NCBI GenBank assembly: GCA_947172415.1
Contig: OX359197.1
Coordinates: forward strand, 2,666,001-2,730,000
DNA: 64,000 nucleotides
Direction of reading: 5' to 3'
From: Chondrosia reniformis
Taxonomy: Eukaryota; Porifera; Demospongiae; Chondrillida; Chondrillidae
Shown here: one piece after another, positions 1 to 10,951 of the stretch
How positions within the stretch are numbered: the first letter of the stretch is position 1
Layout: each line of letters begins with the position of its first letter
Notes under the pieces: generated by a model
The model's input: only the letters and a program-made list of their open reading frames with translations
Told to the model about the DNA's origin: nothing
Databases searched by the model: none
Program-made: the position numbers and the translations under genes

Positions 1-1956
1 GTCATAGCACAATCAGCATTCTTCGACGACATTGCAAACTAGTTTTCCAGTTGATAAAATGCTAATATATAGATTACACATCAAAGATACAAGATTAACT
101 AATTCTATAGCGATTATACCTAGATTGTTGCATCTTCTACATATATATACATACGTACATAGATTTTATAGTTAGATGTACAAGAGCCCTGATAAGAGGC
201 CAATGTACTGGTGCATGCATTCAAATGACCCAGCCATGCAGCTACTGGCAACCAGATCACCAGCTATTTGCCAGATTTGGGATTTGTGTTTGTCCTTTAG
301 GGAACTACATGCAGAAACCTTTCCCACAAAAAATCACACAACTTTGTTTCTGCTGAGCATGCATTACTTACCAGGCTTTTTAAAGGCTACCACAGTTCAA
401 CAAGCTTACCCCACTTTAGATTCTCTTTTGCTTACATAAATGCATGTAGCGATGGATTTAATCACACTCAGCTCTCATATCCTCAAAGGATTTGCTGTGT
501 GTTATAATTTATTCCTACTTTGTCTAACACATCTATTGTCCACTTTGCCATGCACTTCTAGGCATATTTCTAACCACAAATGGTAACTTTTTACAATTTC
601 ATCATCAATCATATAATACTGCATATTCAAATTTACCCTTAGTGTGTATATTTCAGCCATTGACAAAATGATTCAAACACTGATAGCCAACCCAGTCCTA
701 AACTAGGAAGATCTAACGCAATAAGTTTCACTCTAAAATACTATTATAGGAGCACCAGAACAGTCTCCTTTGGTAGGCAAGTGACACTGTGACAACCCCC
801 ATCTAACCTAAATCTCACTTATTGAAAACAGTTGCAAATCTATGTACGTACAAAACATCTACCATTGGATTGTGTTGTCCCACAGCTTCTGTCTGATATT
901 GTTTGGCTTCTCTAACTAAGAAGACCTAACATAATGAGTTTCACTCTAGACTAGAAGCATCACAGCAGTGTCCTTCAGTGGACATTCGACACTGTGACAC
1001 CCCCAAGCTAAACTGAACCTCATATGTTGACACGGTATCTAGCCTTGCTAACAATGAAACATGTACACAATGAGATTTGTAAGATTTTACATAGGTAAAC
1101 ATGTTTGTTTGCATTAATCTTACCAAATATTTTACACCAATAGAACCACAACCCAATCATCCTATACTTATACTGTATACATATGCATATGTATATATGT
1201 ACCCAACCGGAGTCCGAAACTGCTAATCAGTTTGTCTGTAGTCTGTAGTTCACAAACCCTACACACTACATACTTACATAATGTATATCTGCATTATACT
1301 GGCCTACTTATACTATAGTACTACTAGTAGTTATACTAGCATCACTTTTTACCTCCCCTCTCCTCTTATACCACTCCTCTTTCCGTACGTCTAGCAAACT
1401 ACACTTTCCTTTACCCAATGACATCTTCTCTACCTAGCTAGACAACTACAAACTTACACCCCTGCAATCCATCGGTTACACTCTACAAATCCACATCCCT
1501 CTTCTATACACTAGCCCTCCCATTACCCTGCTGAATTCATTCCGTAAACACCACCTCGTACGCATATTCTGATTCGACATCAACTCACCGTTTCATAAAG
1601 GGTCTCACGTCCACCAATGGTCTCAATCGAGATCTTTCAAGGTCAATTAGTGGTCATCTCCTTCCATATTTAGACAAAGCTATACTAATTCAGCTACTAG
1701 AGAATTCAATTGAGGGCGAATAATCCCCGCCCCGCCCCTAATGTACCAGATATCGCGGCCAGATTACTCAATATTTCACACATAGCCGCTACACCTTGAT
1801 TTCAATAACAAACCAGCATGTCTAATAATTTCCACTATAATAACCCACTACTTCCGATTCTTCGTCAGATGACACATTCATTCCTAGCATCGCACGTCTA
1901 CTCTACGCTTACGCAATCCCTCATATACCTTTCTATTACAGTTACGCAAGAACTTT
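1..1956. other. Intergenic stretch without recognisable genes
   Basis: No reading frame here resembles a known protein, and the short open frames lack codon structure. The stretch holds a diverged direct repeat (listed separately), a pyrimidine-rich tract near 1350-1560 and short AT runs near 1170-1200. I see no splice-bounded exon or RNA gene. Confidence 0.6.
703..1030. repeat. Diverged direct repeat pair (about 703-815 and 919-1030)
   Basis: Both copies run through the same ordered blocks: a start like AAGATCTAACGCAATAAG or AAGACCTAACATAATGAG, then TTTCACTCTA, then a CAGTGTCC/CAGTCTCC block, then GACACTGTGACA followed by CCCCCA, then a CTAAACTGAACCTCA-like block. Each copy is about 110 bp and they are separated by about 100 bp. 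This looks like an old local duplication or two fragments of one repeat family. No coding content is apparent. Confidence 0.6.
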
Positions 1957-2448
1957 TTGGAGCAGTGGCTATGGCCCCACTACCCATTTCACCATAAGAG
2001 TACGGTTGTACACTCGAATAGTAATCGCCGAAAAATGGCCGCCCTGTCCAATGTATTAGCAAGCAACACCTCATTAATCACCAACGAAGCGATTTTCAGC
2101 TATATTCGGTCATATGTAGCCATTCATGCACGTTTTTGTAAATGCCGAAACATGCTTCGAACCTCTACACGGTGTACAGCGTTCAAAAAGAGGCCAACCA
2201 GGAATTGGCACATTTCCAAAATTCTTTTTTTGAATGGCCTAAGACTGAATGCGCTCTACATGAAGCAAGTCATTGTGAAAAGTAAAAAATTGTGGTCTTA
2301 TCGGCCTCACGATATAAGAGATAATGCCAAGAAAACCGTCGAATCAATTTATAACAAGTACAGTGGACCTCCATTAACGGACACCTCCCAACGGCGGACA
2401 CTTCGGATAAAACAGACACTTACACAGGTCCAAAATGATATCCGTTAA
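1957..2448 (+). other. Unassigned 163-codon open frame overlapping a transposon end
   Basis: The frame is basic and has no domain I recognise. Its last 30 codons are the terminal inverted repeat of the Tigger element that starts at 2361, so the frame as written cannot be an intact ancestral gene. The upstream part could be an older repeat relic or chance. No start context, splice sites or homologue support it. Confidence 0.15.
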
Positions 2449-2731
2449 GCTCTGTACAAAACACCCCCAAAAACGGACACCTCTCAAAGCCGTAAAATGG
2501 ACAATAAAGTACTCCCAGTTTGACTGACACAATACAAAAGAACCTCTGATAACGGACTTTGCAGATGCTTGCAATGTCCATTATTTCAACATGCAAGTCG
2601 CCATAAGACAACATGGACAGGCTGGATCAAGGATCAGAACACACCATCAGGCTAATCTAAGACAGTTGCCATTCATATATACCCAAATTGACTTCGGCTC
2701 TGCAGACAGAAGGCCAAGCTAATGCTACAGG

Positions 2732-3010
2732 ATGCCTGATCGTATGGTGGGGCTATATACAACATGCTCTGACCATAAGCCAGTGGTGGCACGCCTACGT
2801 TTTGACCGTAGATGCCTGGTGTACAAGCAACCTAAGAGGCAAACTCCCCAGACGGCATATGACATGTCTCGGCTTGTTTCTGATGAGGACACACGCCATG
2901 CATATCTGCTATCTCTCAATGAGCGGATTAGCAATATGTCCACTTCAATTGATCCCAACACCAGACTAGAGGGTGTGCTGAGATGTGTAAAAGATGCATG
3001 CAGCTACTGA
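2732..3010 (+). pseudogene. LINE endonuclease C-terminal remnant
   Basis: Residues near the N-terminus read TTCSDHKPVVARLRFDRR. The SDHKPV core is the conserved final motif (catalytic His) of exonuclease-endonuclease-phosphatase domains of non-LTR retrotransposons. The rest of the endonuclease is missing, consistent with 5' truncation. The frame continues into the linker and then shifts by about residue 90; the linker resumes in the frame starting at 2994. In an intact element this domain nicks target DNA to prime reverse transcription. Confidence 0.75.
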
Positions 3011-3243
3011 GACTGTTGGCATGGCAACCTCCCATCGCAGACGATACACCCAAGACTCATTGGTGGCTAAACCATCAGCACAGCAACTTGCCCTGAGACT
3101 TCGTATTGAAACTACCGGTAACAGCAAAGACAGAACCAATTGGCAGAGAGAGAGGTGTCGCATCTTGAGGCGGATCAACCAACAACTTCGAGATATAGCT
3201 TGCTGTAGAGCAGACACACTGGCATCAGAGATAACATCAACTG

Positions 3244-4695
3244 ATGACTCCCACAAGATGTTCAGGGCAAGCGATGAAATCTATACCACGACCACCATCT
3301 CTGAAGACAATTGACAAAGTTAAAGCAGACACCATCTGTAAGTGGTTCGAACAGTGGTTTACTGACCCTAGTGTGGTCCCACTTTCCCCATTTGCGAATC
3401 CTGGTCAACCACTTAATCAGCCAATCACAGCATCTGAGGTTGAAAGCACTATGAAACTAATACAGAATGGGCGTGCACCTGGCTCAGATGGTGTTAGTAA
3501 TGAACTGCTAAAATATGCCGCTAGAACATTATCAAAGTATTTTGCAGAGATTATCAATGCTATCTTTAAACAGCACATCGCTTTGGAAGCGCTAGGCAAG
3601 GGTATTCTGGTGGCTTTGCCCAAATCAGGTAAACCACTAGGCCCACTCACCAGCCTTCTTCCAATAGTACTCTTAAACAGCGTGCGCAAGATTGTATCCA
3701 TCATCATTCTGCAGTGCATTCGCCCCAAGGTCAATGCATTCACAGGAACCAGTCAAAGCGGTTTCAAACAAGGGAGAAGTTGTGCAGACATCGTAAGGGC
3801 ACAGAGAAAGCACATTTCAGTTGTGATGATCCACCACTGCGACTTCCACAAAATGGGCATTGATATGTCCCGCACTTTTGATACTATCAATAGAGAGAAG
3901 ATTCTGGATGTATTGATATCAGCGGGTTGTGAAGTTGATGATTTAAGGCTGGTTCGCATCCTTTTGACAGGAACTAACATTACAGTTCGTGTTAGATCAT
4001 CTTGGTCTGCCTGATTCGAAACAAGGATAGGCTCCCCCCAAGGTGACAGTTTGTCACCTGTATTGTTCACCTGCTATCTAGCAGCTGCCTTGAAGTTTGT
4101 GTGAGGCTGTGCTGGACGACCAGATCCACCAATCACCCCAGAGGGCATGCTACAAGAATGGGAATACGCTGACGATGTGGACTTTGCTGATGAAGAATGT
4201 GAGCCCCTTGATTCTCTGTTACAAACAGCCTGCACACATCTGAGAGAATGGAACCTCCTATTGAACGAGTCTAAGACAGAGTTTACACACATCTACCTAG
4301 CTGAGGCTACAGAAGTGGGCGATCAAGGTGCACTCACCCAAGGCAACAAGGCCTGGCACAGCAGCAAGTCACTGGGATTCCTGCTCTGCAGCTCCAAAGA
4401 CATCATGCATCGTTTTGTGCTTGGTAACCTGTCATTCCGTTCTTTTTGGTCGATGTGGATGCGTGGGGCTAAGATCCTATGCAAAAGCGACTTCAAGTGT
4501 ACCATGCTATGTGTGTGTCTACCATGCTGTATAACTGTAGCAGCTGGGCTGCACTGCAGACCATTTAAACCAAACTTGATACCTGCCACAGACATCCTCT
4601 GCGCTCCATCCTCGGCATCCATTGGCCACACAGCAACATCTTCAATGAGGCACTCTACAAGCGATGCAACGCCAGACCACTATCTGAGACAGTGA
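3244..4695 (+). pseudogene. LINE reverse transcriptase, interrupted by two in-frame TGA stops
   Basis: One frame carries the RT landmarks in order: GRAPGSDGVSNELLK (finger motif), FKQGRSCADIV, the motif A region IDMSRTFDTINREK, then GSPQGDSLSPVLF (motif B) and YADDVDFADEE (the YADD catalytic box). TGA codons at 4012-4014 and just after 4100 break it, but the frame does not shift, so the damage looks like point mutation. After 4400 the similarity fades. RT would copy element RNA at the nicked target. The downstream piece at 4692-4937 continues in another frame. Confidence 0.85.
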
Positions 4696-4937
4696 CAGAG
4701 GCTAGATGGAATATGTTAGGTCATGTGCTATGCATGGACCGAAATGCTCCAGCCCAGAACGCCCTACAGTATGCAGTAGAGGGTGCCAAGAAGTACAAGG
4801 GCAGATGTGGCTGTCAGACAGCCAACCTCCTGGCCATCCTAAAGGCTGATAGTAAGCAAAGAAATTTGAATCTGCACAACACTACTTATTTAGAACTACT
4901 TAGAAGTGCAGCAGCTGACAGAGCAAGGTGGAGGTAA
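4692..4937 (+). pseudogene. LINE C-terminal tail in a shifted frame
   Basis: The 81-codon frame directly follows the RT frame and reads like the usual post-RT tail of this LINE group: EARWNMLGHVLCMDRNAP, then a basic segment with a CGCQ motif, ending with a run of Arg/Ala residues. It overlaps the previous frame by four bases, so a single frameshift separates them. No function is claimed beyond being part of the LINE polyprotein. Confidence 0.6.
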
Positions 4938-5185
4938 ATGATAAAGTAAGACTGATTACAGCACCAATAGCATTCATTAACAATGTTTTTTTATTCATGC
5001 TGTAGAAAACAGTTCAATATATATATAAAGAAGCAACTCTTGAGCTTTACCAGTCCAATACTGGTAGCAGTAGCATCTGCATGTGAAAAAGGGCTACTTC
5101 TAGTGAGTTCTCTGAGATAAACAAAGTGCTGCTAAGTGGTACCTCATTGCGTGTTCAAAAACCATTTATCCATCTGGCCCTCAAC

Positions 5186-6074
5186 TGTGTGAGAAAGCCA
5201 GGGAAATCGCACAGCGGCTCCATGTGGAAGGGTTTAAGGCCTCCAATGGTTGGATAGAAAAGTGGAAAAGACGTTACAATGTGAGGTATGTAAAGATAAG
5301 TGGCGAATCAGCAGATGTGAGTGGCATTACAGTTGAGTCGTGGAAAGAAAGAAAGAATTTGTGAGCTTATTGAAGGTTATGCAGCTGAGGTTATCTGAAA
5401 CGTGAATGAAACAGGGTGTTTCCTGAAAGCCCTTCCAGATCGTGGTTTTGCCCAGAAAGGAACTTTATGTCATGGTGGTAAGAAATCGAAAGAAAGAATG
5501 ACAATAGCTTTCCTTGTCAATGCTGCTGGCAGCAAGAAACTGTGATCGTGATATATATGGAAGTCAGCTAAACCAAGATGCTTGAAGTCTATTGACATCA
5601 GCAATCTTCCCCATTTTGTACTTCAGTCAGCCAAAGGCATGGATGACAGCAAATATTCTTGTGTCTGTGCTAACTAAACGTAACAGAAAATTGTCATCGA
5701 AAGGTCGGAATATAATTCTTTTAATGGATAATGTTGGGTGCCAACCAGGAGATGCTGTTAAAGATCGCTTTAGCAACATCAAAGTTATATTTCTGCCTCC
5801 CAATACCACCTCCAAATTACAACCATTGGATCTCAGCACAATTCAAAATTTCAAGGTGAAGTATTGCACTTTGTTCTTATGTTTTGTTCTTTCCAGATTG
5901 ATGCTTGCAGTAAAGCCTCCAAAGTCACCAAATCATGCACTGAGTATTCTCCACTCCATTAGGTGGGTAGCTCAGGTTTGGGTGGCCGTGAGCCCTGAGA
6001 CAATAAGGAGGTGCTTTAGGAAGGCAGGAATATTAGATGACAGCTTCTCTGTACCTACCCGTCCACAGGAGTAA
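5186..6074 (+). pseudogene. Tigger/pogo transposase (degenerate)
   Basis: The CENP-B-type DNA-binding part is visible near 5190-5345 as AREIAQRLHVEGFKASNGWI followed by EKWKRRYN, the classic Tigger helix-turn-helix signature. The DDE core follows: NETGCF near 5407 (family usually DETGLF, so the first catalytic Asp appears replaced by Asn), GFAQKG, GGKKSKERMT, then the clean 5592-6074 frame with LLMDNVGCQP (second Asp kept) and PPNTTSKLQPLD (third Asp kept). Several stops and frame changes between 5345 and 5592 show it is dead. It would have bound the element ends and cut at TA. Confidence 0.85.
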
Positions 6075-6412
6075 GATCCATTTTTGGACATTGATTCAAA
6101 CACTCCATAGATTGAGAATATTGAAAGTCTCATGGAACAGATCCGAGGAATTTGCTCCAGTGCGGAGTTCATTAATGGTGATGATGACCCTGTTCAGATA
6201 CAAATGTTACAATAATCATGACATATATAGTGTAATTATGATAATATTCTATGTTTTGCATGGCTTAATATGCAAAAGATGATATACAATCAAGAGCAGA
6301 TATATACATCAGCACCTAAACTTAAAACAAAAACCTCTGAATAAAGGACCCCCTCTATATATTGGATACATGGCTCTGTCCAGATGGTGTCCATCTTAGA
6401 GAGGTTCCACTG

Positions 6413-6590
6413 TATTAAGAAGAAAAAAGGGGAATACAAATAAATTAAAAACATAGTGCTGTAAACGTTTTTGGAAAAAAATTGGCAATAGTGATTATGT
6501 GATCAGCTTATGATAAGAGTTGGTGGTGAAGGTTTCAGAAATTCATAGAATTTCTCATCCCAATTGCAAACAAAAGGGATGTTACACAGT
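6413..6590. other. Short spacer between Tigger and gypsy elements
   Basis: The start (about 6420-6450) contains GGAATACAAATAAATTAAAAAC, cut here to note only its likeness to the tail of family B repeats (GGAATACAAGTAAATAAAAA near 46100). No coding potential is seen. Confidence 0.4.
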
Positions 6591-6820
6591 TGTAGTCAGC
6601 CCTAGATTAAGCTATAACGGAACTGTAACTATGTGGCCAGGAACAGTCTATAACATTCTATAATGTATATATAGTGGTTGTACCCTGTGTTGTTTATATT
6701 CGCTCTTAATATAATTTCAAAAAAGGGATCTTGAGTCGACCCATGTGGCGTTCGTGACCACTTTCATACTATTTCTAATCGTGACAGCTGATAGAAGTCG
6801 AGACTGTGCACACAATTACA
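6591..6820 (+). repeat. 5' LTR of gypsy element
   Basis: Starts TGTAGTCAGCCCTAGATTAA and ends CACACAATTACA. It shares with the 3' copy the blocks TAACGGAACTGTAAC, GGAACAGTCTA, TTGAGTCGA, TGTGGCGTTCGTGAC and CGTGACAGCTGATAGAAGTC. As a 5' LTR it should hold the promoter. Confidence 0.88.
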
Positions 6821-6821
6821 T

Positions 6822-6839
6822 TGGCATAATCGGCAGGAT
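6822..6839 (+). promoter_or_regulatory. Candidate primer binding site
   Basis: TGGCATAATCGGCAGGAT begins one base after the 5' LTR and starts with TGG, as expected for pairing with a tRNA CCA end. Which tRNA is not determined. Confidence 0.45.
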
Positions 6840-6880
6840 CAGCTGAGTCGAAACGATGGCAGTGGAAGCAGCAGAACACG

Positions 6881-7460
6881 TTGCACCTAGGAGACAGGAC
6901 AATCCTCCTGGCAAGGGTTGTTGTGTTGCCGGAGACCTTCAACGGCGAAGGGAATTGGGGTGATTGGCTCGAGCAGTTCTTTAGTGTTGCCGCCATTACC
7001 CATTGGAGAAAACAAGAGACATTGCTTTGGCTACTGGTTCGCCTGGTAGGCAGAGCTGCCGTGGCATTGAGGCAAGTGCCTGAGGGAGCCAAGGACAATT
7101 TAAGCCGTTGCTTGGATGCACTAAAGGAACGTTTTGATCCCAATAGCATACAGGAACTTTATCATGCAGAACTGTTTGCCAGGAAGAAGAAACAAGGTGA
7201 GGATTGGGCGACATTCGCCGAGGATTTCAATTTTTAGTCGACAAAGCCTACCCAGATCTGCAAGAGGATGTGAAGGAGCAACTTTTGCTGACACATATTA
7301 TACCTGGGTCAATTGGATAATCAACAGCTGGCATTTGGCGTGAGACATTATATGAAGCGGTTAGTTCAACTTGAGAAATGGAATCATATTTGCTGCCCAA
7401 GAGCACCAGATTTACCCTAGTAACAGGGAGGGAACCCACTGGAACTGAGAATGCTCACCA
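6881..7460 (+). pseudogene. Gypsy Gag (capsid-like region), frameshifted
   Basis: The clean part (6881-7237) reads LPETFNGEGNWGDWLEQF near its start and LDALKERFDPNSIQELY near its middle, the pattern of Ty3/gypsy retrotransposon gag (capsid) domains. A stop ends it at 7235-7237 and the similarity continues in another frame (DLQEDVKEQLLLTH). The same protein type occurs in the reverse-strand gypsy at 38.3 kb, which has LPEVYSGEGSILDWIDHL. Gag would form the particle that packages element RNA. Confidence 0.75.
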
Positions 7461-7481
7461 GGATGTTGTGCTCAAAGTCTG

Positions 7482-8060
7482 ATGTCCAGGCTGGACACAG
7501 TGGAGAAGAAGTTGGATTCCCTCACAAGAAAGGACAGCAGAGTGGCTACTGAGAACAAAGAGCAAGGGAAACCAAGTGCAAGCGAGTCCAATATATGTTG
7601 CCGGAAAAACAGGACATATTGCCAAGGGATATATGGCCCCAATATTAAGTTAGAAAGTGAAGGAGGCAGAGCAGGGAAACGGCAAGCCCTAGGTGTAGTT
7701 GGCCACACACCAGAGAGCCCGGTAAGAATAGCCAAACCAATGCAAATCCATACCATTATTCCTTCTTCCTCCTATTTTATACAATGTCTGATCAAGGATA
7801 TACCTATGACAGCCATGGTTGATACAGGTTCTACCCCGAACATTGTCAGTTCTCGTGCATGGCAGAAAGTGGACCAGAGTTAAAATGTCTGCAAGCTTAC
7901 TCAAACGTTGAATTGGTAGGAGTAAAAGATACTCCACTCAAGTTTCTCGAAACAACCAAAGTATCATTTTCATTCAATGGTATGGCTATTATGGCAACGG
8001 TGGTGGTAGTGAAAGGTATTTCATGGATGTTATCTTGGGAATCAACTTCCTAGAAGCCAA
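7482..8060 (+). pseudogene. Gypsy zinc-knuckle/protease region
   Basis: The frame 7482-7883 ends with TAMVDTGSTPNIVSSRAW, which holds the aspartic-protease active site in the form DTGS. A broken version of the CCHC knuckle (GKTGHIAKGY) lies near 7600 in another frame. The frame then shifts and continues to about 8050 with VVVKGISW and ILGIN-type residues that normally follow the protease. It is not functional. Confidence 0.7.
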
Positions 8061-8612
8061 CTAGTGTTTGATAGATACCAAAATCGTGAGTTAGTGCTTG
8101 GGACAGTTAACAAGGTACCCATTTTTTTATCGACTTTTGGCACAGGCACTGCAACTGACCTCTGACAAGGGGACCAGCCTGCCCGCCTGTTGTTCGGCTA
8201 CTTCTATTGTTCCGCCTTATTCAGAGTTGAAAGTTAGTGGTATATAGGATCAAAACACTAGCTATTAGTGACTGGATAATGGAGGGCAGACTGACAAAAA
8301 GCCATCTAGCCATAGCAAGGGCGGTTGTACACCTGGGAGACGCACACAGCTTTCCTGTCAGGGTAATCAACTCATCACCAGATCCAGTGTCACAGGATAT
8401 TTTATCCCCCGTGTATGACATCCGCCCTGATAGTATTAACTATCCCGGCAGATAAAGGAAACTAGGAAATTTTAGGATAATTTACCATATACTCTACATT
8501 TTAAGCGTATCATCCACAAAATGCTTTAAAGCAACCTTGAGCTGAAAGGAGATACGATGTTAGGATTCCAGCCAATAGGAAAGTGACAAAATAAAAAAGC
8601 GCGGAAAATGTC

Positions 8613-8620
8613 TATAAAAA
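8613..8620 (+). promoter_or_regulatory. TATA box upstream of the PHD-finger frame
   Basis: TATAAAAA lies about 75 bp before the PHD-finger reading frame and is followed by a pyrimidine-rich stretch, a layout compatible with an RNA polymerase II core promoter. Confidence 0.4.
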
Positions 8621-8689
8621 CCCTTGCATTTTCCTCCGTAACAATTTAATCCATCTGTATAGCCTCTAACAAAGAAGTATATCAGTTTG

Positions 8690-8857
8690 TACTGCAATTG
8701 CCTTTTACCTGAAGATGATGAGGAGATGGCCTTATGCGGCAATTGTCAGGGATGGTTTCATAAATCTTGTGAGGCCATTCCTGACAGGATATTCTCTGAG
8801 AAGGACGTTTCATGGGTTTGCTCCCAGTGTAGTTTACATCTCATGCATTTGACATGA
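8690..8857 (+). CDS. PHD-finger domain fragment inside a transposon
   Basis: The frame encodes a near-complete C4HC3 PHD zinc finger: CNC, then LCGNCQGWFHKSC, then VSWVCSQC, with the Trp two residues before the last Cys pair. It ends at TGA 8855-8857 after a short tail. In-frame it is open only from about 8663, with no upstream ATG, so either it is an exon (a pyrimidine-rich AG lies just before) or a decayed fragment. PHD fingers usually read histone H3 tails and also occur in some non-LTR ORF1 proteins and DNA transposases. A poly(A) signal AATAAA follows at 8927-8932. Whether it is expressed is unknown. Confidence 0.6.
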   Translation, partial: YCNCLLPEDDEEMALCGNCQGWFHKSCEAIPDRIFSEKDVSWVCSQCSLHLMHLT

Positions 8858-8926
8858 CAGATTATGTATCTGAATTTTGTAATTTCATGACAAGTATTTA
8901 GTACTTATTTTATTTGTTCGTATCAT

Positions 8927-8932
8927 AATAAA
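8927..8932 (+). terminator. Poly(A) signal after the PHD-finger frame
   Basis: AATAAA about 70 bp after the stop codon of the PHD-finger frame, near the end of the TTAA-flanked element. Confidence 0.35.
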
Positions 8933-9069
8933 CATTCATATATACTAAACGATTAGGATGAATTATCCTAGTATATTTCATCCCCCAGATAAAATATCCT
9001 AGGAAATACTATACTAGAGTAGGATATAATTTCCTAGAAAAATTTATCTGGGGGAATAAAATTTAAGGG

Positions 9070-10190
9070 GGATTCAATTTACTGTGACACCAGTACTACT
9101 GCATTGTGGGACACGGATAGCAAAGTTGGAGCCTGTGGAAGAATCAGACATAGTAGCTTCAACGCAAGCATCAACCAGTCAAATGGCGACAGGGTCTGGA
9201 GAGGACCTTGATTTGGAGAAAGGACAAGCTCTCGTTCTACTGAAGGAGCACTGAGCTGTCTTCGCCAGTTCAAATAAAGACAAGGGCAGGACCACCAAAG
9301 TCAAACACAGAATTGACACAGGGAGCCATCCCCATATCCGCCAGCCAGTTAGGAGTGTTCCAGTGGAGCGAAGGGGAGCAGTCAGGAAAGAAGTACAAGA
9401 CATGCTTAAAAGAGGTGTAATTTAACCGTCCACTAGTCCCTGGACCTCGCCTCTGGTACTTGTCAGGAAGAAAGATGATTCCTGGAGATTTTACATTGGC
9501 TACAGGAATGTGAACACGATCATAGGAGAGATGCCTACCCTATTCCTAGGATAGACGAATTGCTGGTGTGCACACTAGAAGGATTATTTGAGTTTAGTGT
9601 CATGCCTTTTGGCTTATGTAACGCACCAGCATCCAGAGGTTAAAGGAGTGTGTTTTAGCAGGCCTGCACTGAAAGAGTTGTCTTGTCTATCTGGATGACG
9701 TCATCATTGTAGGTAGGACTTTTCAGGAACATCTCAATAATATGCAAGAAGTATTACGGAGACTGCAGGAACCCGGACTGAAGTTGAAACCATCAAACTG
9801 CTTTCTTTTTCAGGAGGAGGCTCATTTCTTGGGTCACATATATAGTATCACTAAAGAGAAGTGTCACAGACCCTTCAAAGGTCGAAGCAGTTAAAAACTG
9901 GCCTGCTCCAAGGAATAGCCTTGAAGTGCAGCAGTTTTTGGGTCTCTGCAACTGTTATCGTAGGCTTACCCAGAGCTATACTTCTGTTGCCAAACCCCTC
10001 CACCAGCAGACAGAGAAGAATATAGAATTTAGATGGACAGAAAACTACGAGGAGGCTTTCACAGAGCTTAAGAATAAGCTAGTGACTGTTCCAGTTTTGG
10101 CTTTTCCGGACTTTTCAAAGAAATTCATTCTTGACACGGATGCCAGCAATGTGTGTATAGGTGCAGGTAAGGAACACCCATTTGATTGGG
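9070..10190 (+). pseudogene. Gypsy reverse transcriptase and partial RNase H
   Basis: Pieces in several frames follow the gypsy Pol order: VERRGAVRKEVQDMLKRG, then STSPWTSPLVLVRKKDDSWR (RT start), then FSVMPFGLCNAP near 9600, a YLDDV catalytic box near 9690, and the 9926-10222 frame with FLGLCNCYRRL and FILDTDASN, the start of RNase H. The palm region between 9500 and 9620 is shortened. Stops in all parts rule out activity. Confidence 0.8.
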
Positions 10191-10645
10191 AAAACCACTT
10201 GAAAAAGATGTGCTTTGCATAAAATACCAGTGTGCATGCCTCAATAGGATATTCACCATTTGAGCTGATGTTTCGGAGGCTAACCAGAATGCCCTTAGCT
10301 CTTGTCCTAGGGACTGATGGAGGGACAGCTCGTTCCCCTGCCGATTATATCATCCAACTGAAGGATAGACTTCAACAATCTTACAGTCATGTCACTAAGA
10401 TGCTGCAGACTAAGCAAGCCTTACAACGTCAGTTATATAACCAGAAAGTGCATGGAGAGCCCTACCAGCCGGGAAACCTACTATGGCTACATTCCACAGT
10501 GTGCAAGGGTCATGAGGGAAAGAAACTCCATCATCTCTGGACAGGGCCTTATGAGATTGTCAAAAAAGGCTGGCAGAGACTACCTATAGGATTCAGGACA
10601 TTGAGAGATGTGGAAAACGTAAAGTGGTATATTTCAACCGTTTAA
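10190..10645 (+). pseudogene. Gypsy integrase C-terminal part
   Basis: NTSVHASIGYSPFELMF, at the end of the integrase core, is followed by a helical stretch and the usual C-terminal LLWLHSTVCKGHEGKKLHHL and WTGPYEIVKK. The integrase zinc finger and catalytic core are absent because of the deletion that joins this part to RNase H. The frame ends at 10645, about 300 bp before the polypurine tract. Confidence 0.8.
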
Positions 10646-10934
10646 AGCCCTGTAAGCAACCAACATCGATGTCTGAAGTTATACCACAAACTCCAAGAAA
10701 GGATTGCAAGAACACAAAACAATTCCCCACTTACTAAGCTTAAGGCTATTGGAACAGATTTACATCTAGTAGAATCACAGGATACAGAACTTACCTCTCA
10801 AATACAAGCTGCTGAAGTAGTTACAGAACTTGCCAATGGAGCTCCTTCAAGTGCAAGGTACCCTACCAGGATTAGACGGCCACCGAGTCAATATAGGGAT
10901 TCAAGAACTTGGTACCCAATACGGGATGTATTCT

Positions 10935-10951
10935 CAGAAAAGAGGGGGTGA
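10935..10951 (+). promoter_or_regulatory. Polypurine tract of gypsy element
   Basis: CAGAAAAGAGGGGGTGA lies directly before the 3' LTR, the position where plus-strand DNA synthesis of LTR elements is primed. Confidence 0.6.

Larger units (their letters stand above)
2640..4985 (+). mobile_element. 5'-truncated LINE inserted inside the Tigger element
   Basis: The insert begins within the tail of an APE-type endonuclease domain and runs through a reverse transcriptase to a C-terminal region ending at a stop at 4935-4937. It separates the Tigger leader from the Tigger transposase, so it inserted after the Tigger element. The exact 5' junction near 2640-2700 is not resolved and I could not define a target site duplication. 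The type is APE-endonuclease non-LTR; the clade is not assigned. Confidence 0.75.
2361..6412 (+). mobile_element. Tigger/pogo-type DNA transposon, split by a LINE
   Basis: Left end CAGTGGACCTCCATTAACGG and right end (reverse complement) CAGTGGAACCTCTCTAAGAT form a terminal inverted repeat, each flanked by TA (2359-2360 and 6413-6414). TA duplication and TIRs of this CAGTNGAACCTC type are characteristic of the pogo/Tigger branch of Tc1/mariner. Between the ends lie a 5' leader with several repeats of a GGACACCTC-like motif, an inserted LINE (about 2640-4985) and a decayed transposase (about 5186-6074). Without the LINE the element would be about 1.7 kb. It is non-functional because of stops and frameshifts. 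Confidence 0.85.
8440..9062. mobile_element. TTAA-flanked element carrying a PHD-finger unit
   Basis: This block interrupts the gypsy coding region. It is flanked by TTAA at 8436-8439 and 9063-9066. Near both ends there is an inverted CAGATAAA motif followed by CTAGGAAAT (left CCCGGCAGATAAAGG, right reverse complement CCCCCAGATAAATT). The right end also folds on itself: CCCCCAGATAAA at about 8985 faces TTTATCTGGGGG at about 9045-9056. TTAA duplication is known for piggyBac and Kolobok types; the terminal sequences match neither clearly. Inside are a TATA box, a PHD-finger frame and a poly(A) signal. Confidence 0.55.

Noticed and set aside
176..1156. Short open frames on both strands
   Set aside because: No known motif, no splice signals, and overlap with a diverged direct repeat; most likely chance.
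3244..4695. TGA read as selenocysteine in the LINE RT
   Set aside because: Two in-frame TGA codons are more simply explained by decay, since the same element has frameshifts elsewhere.
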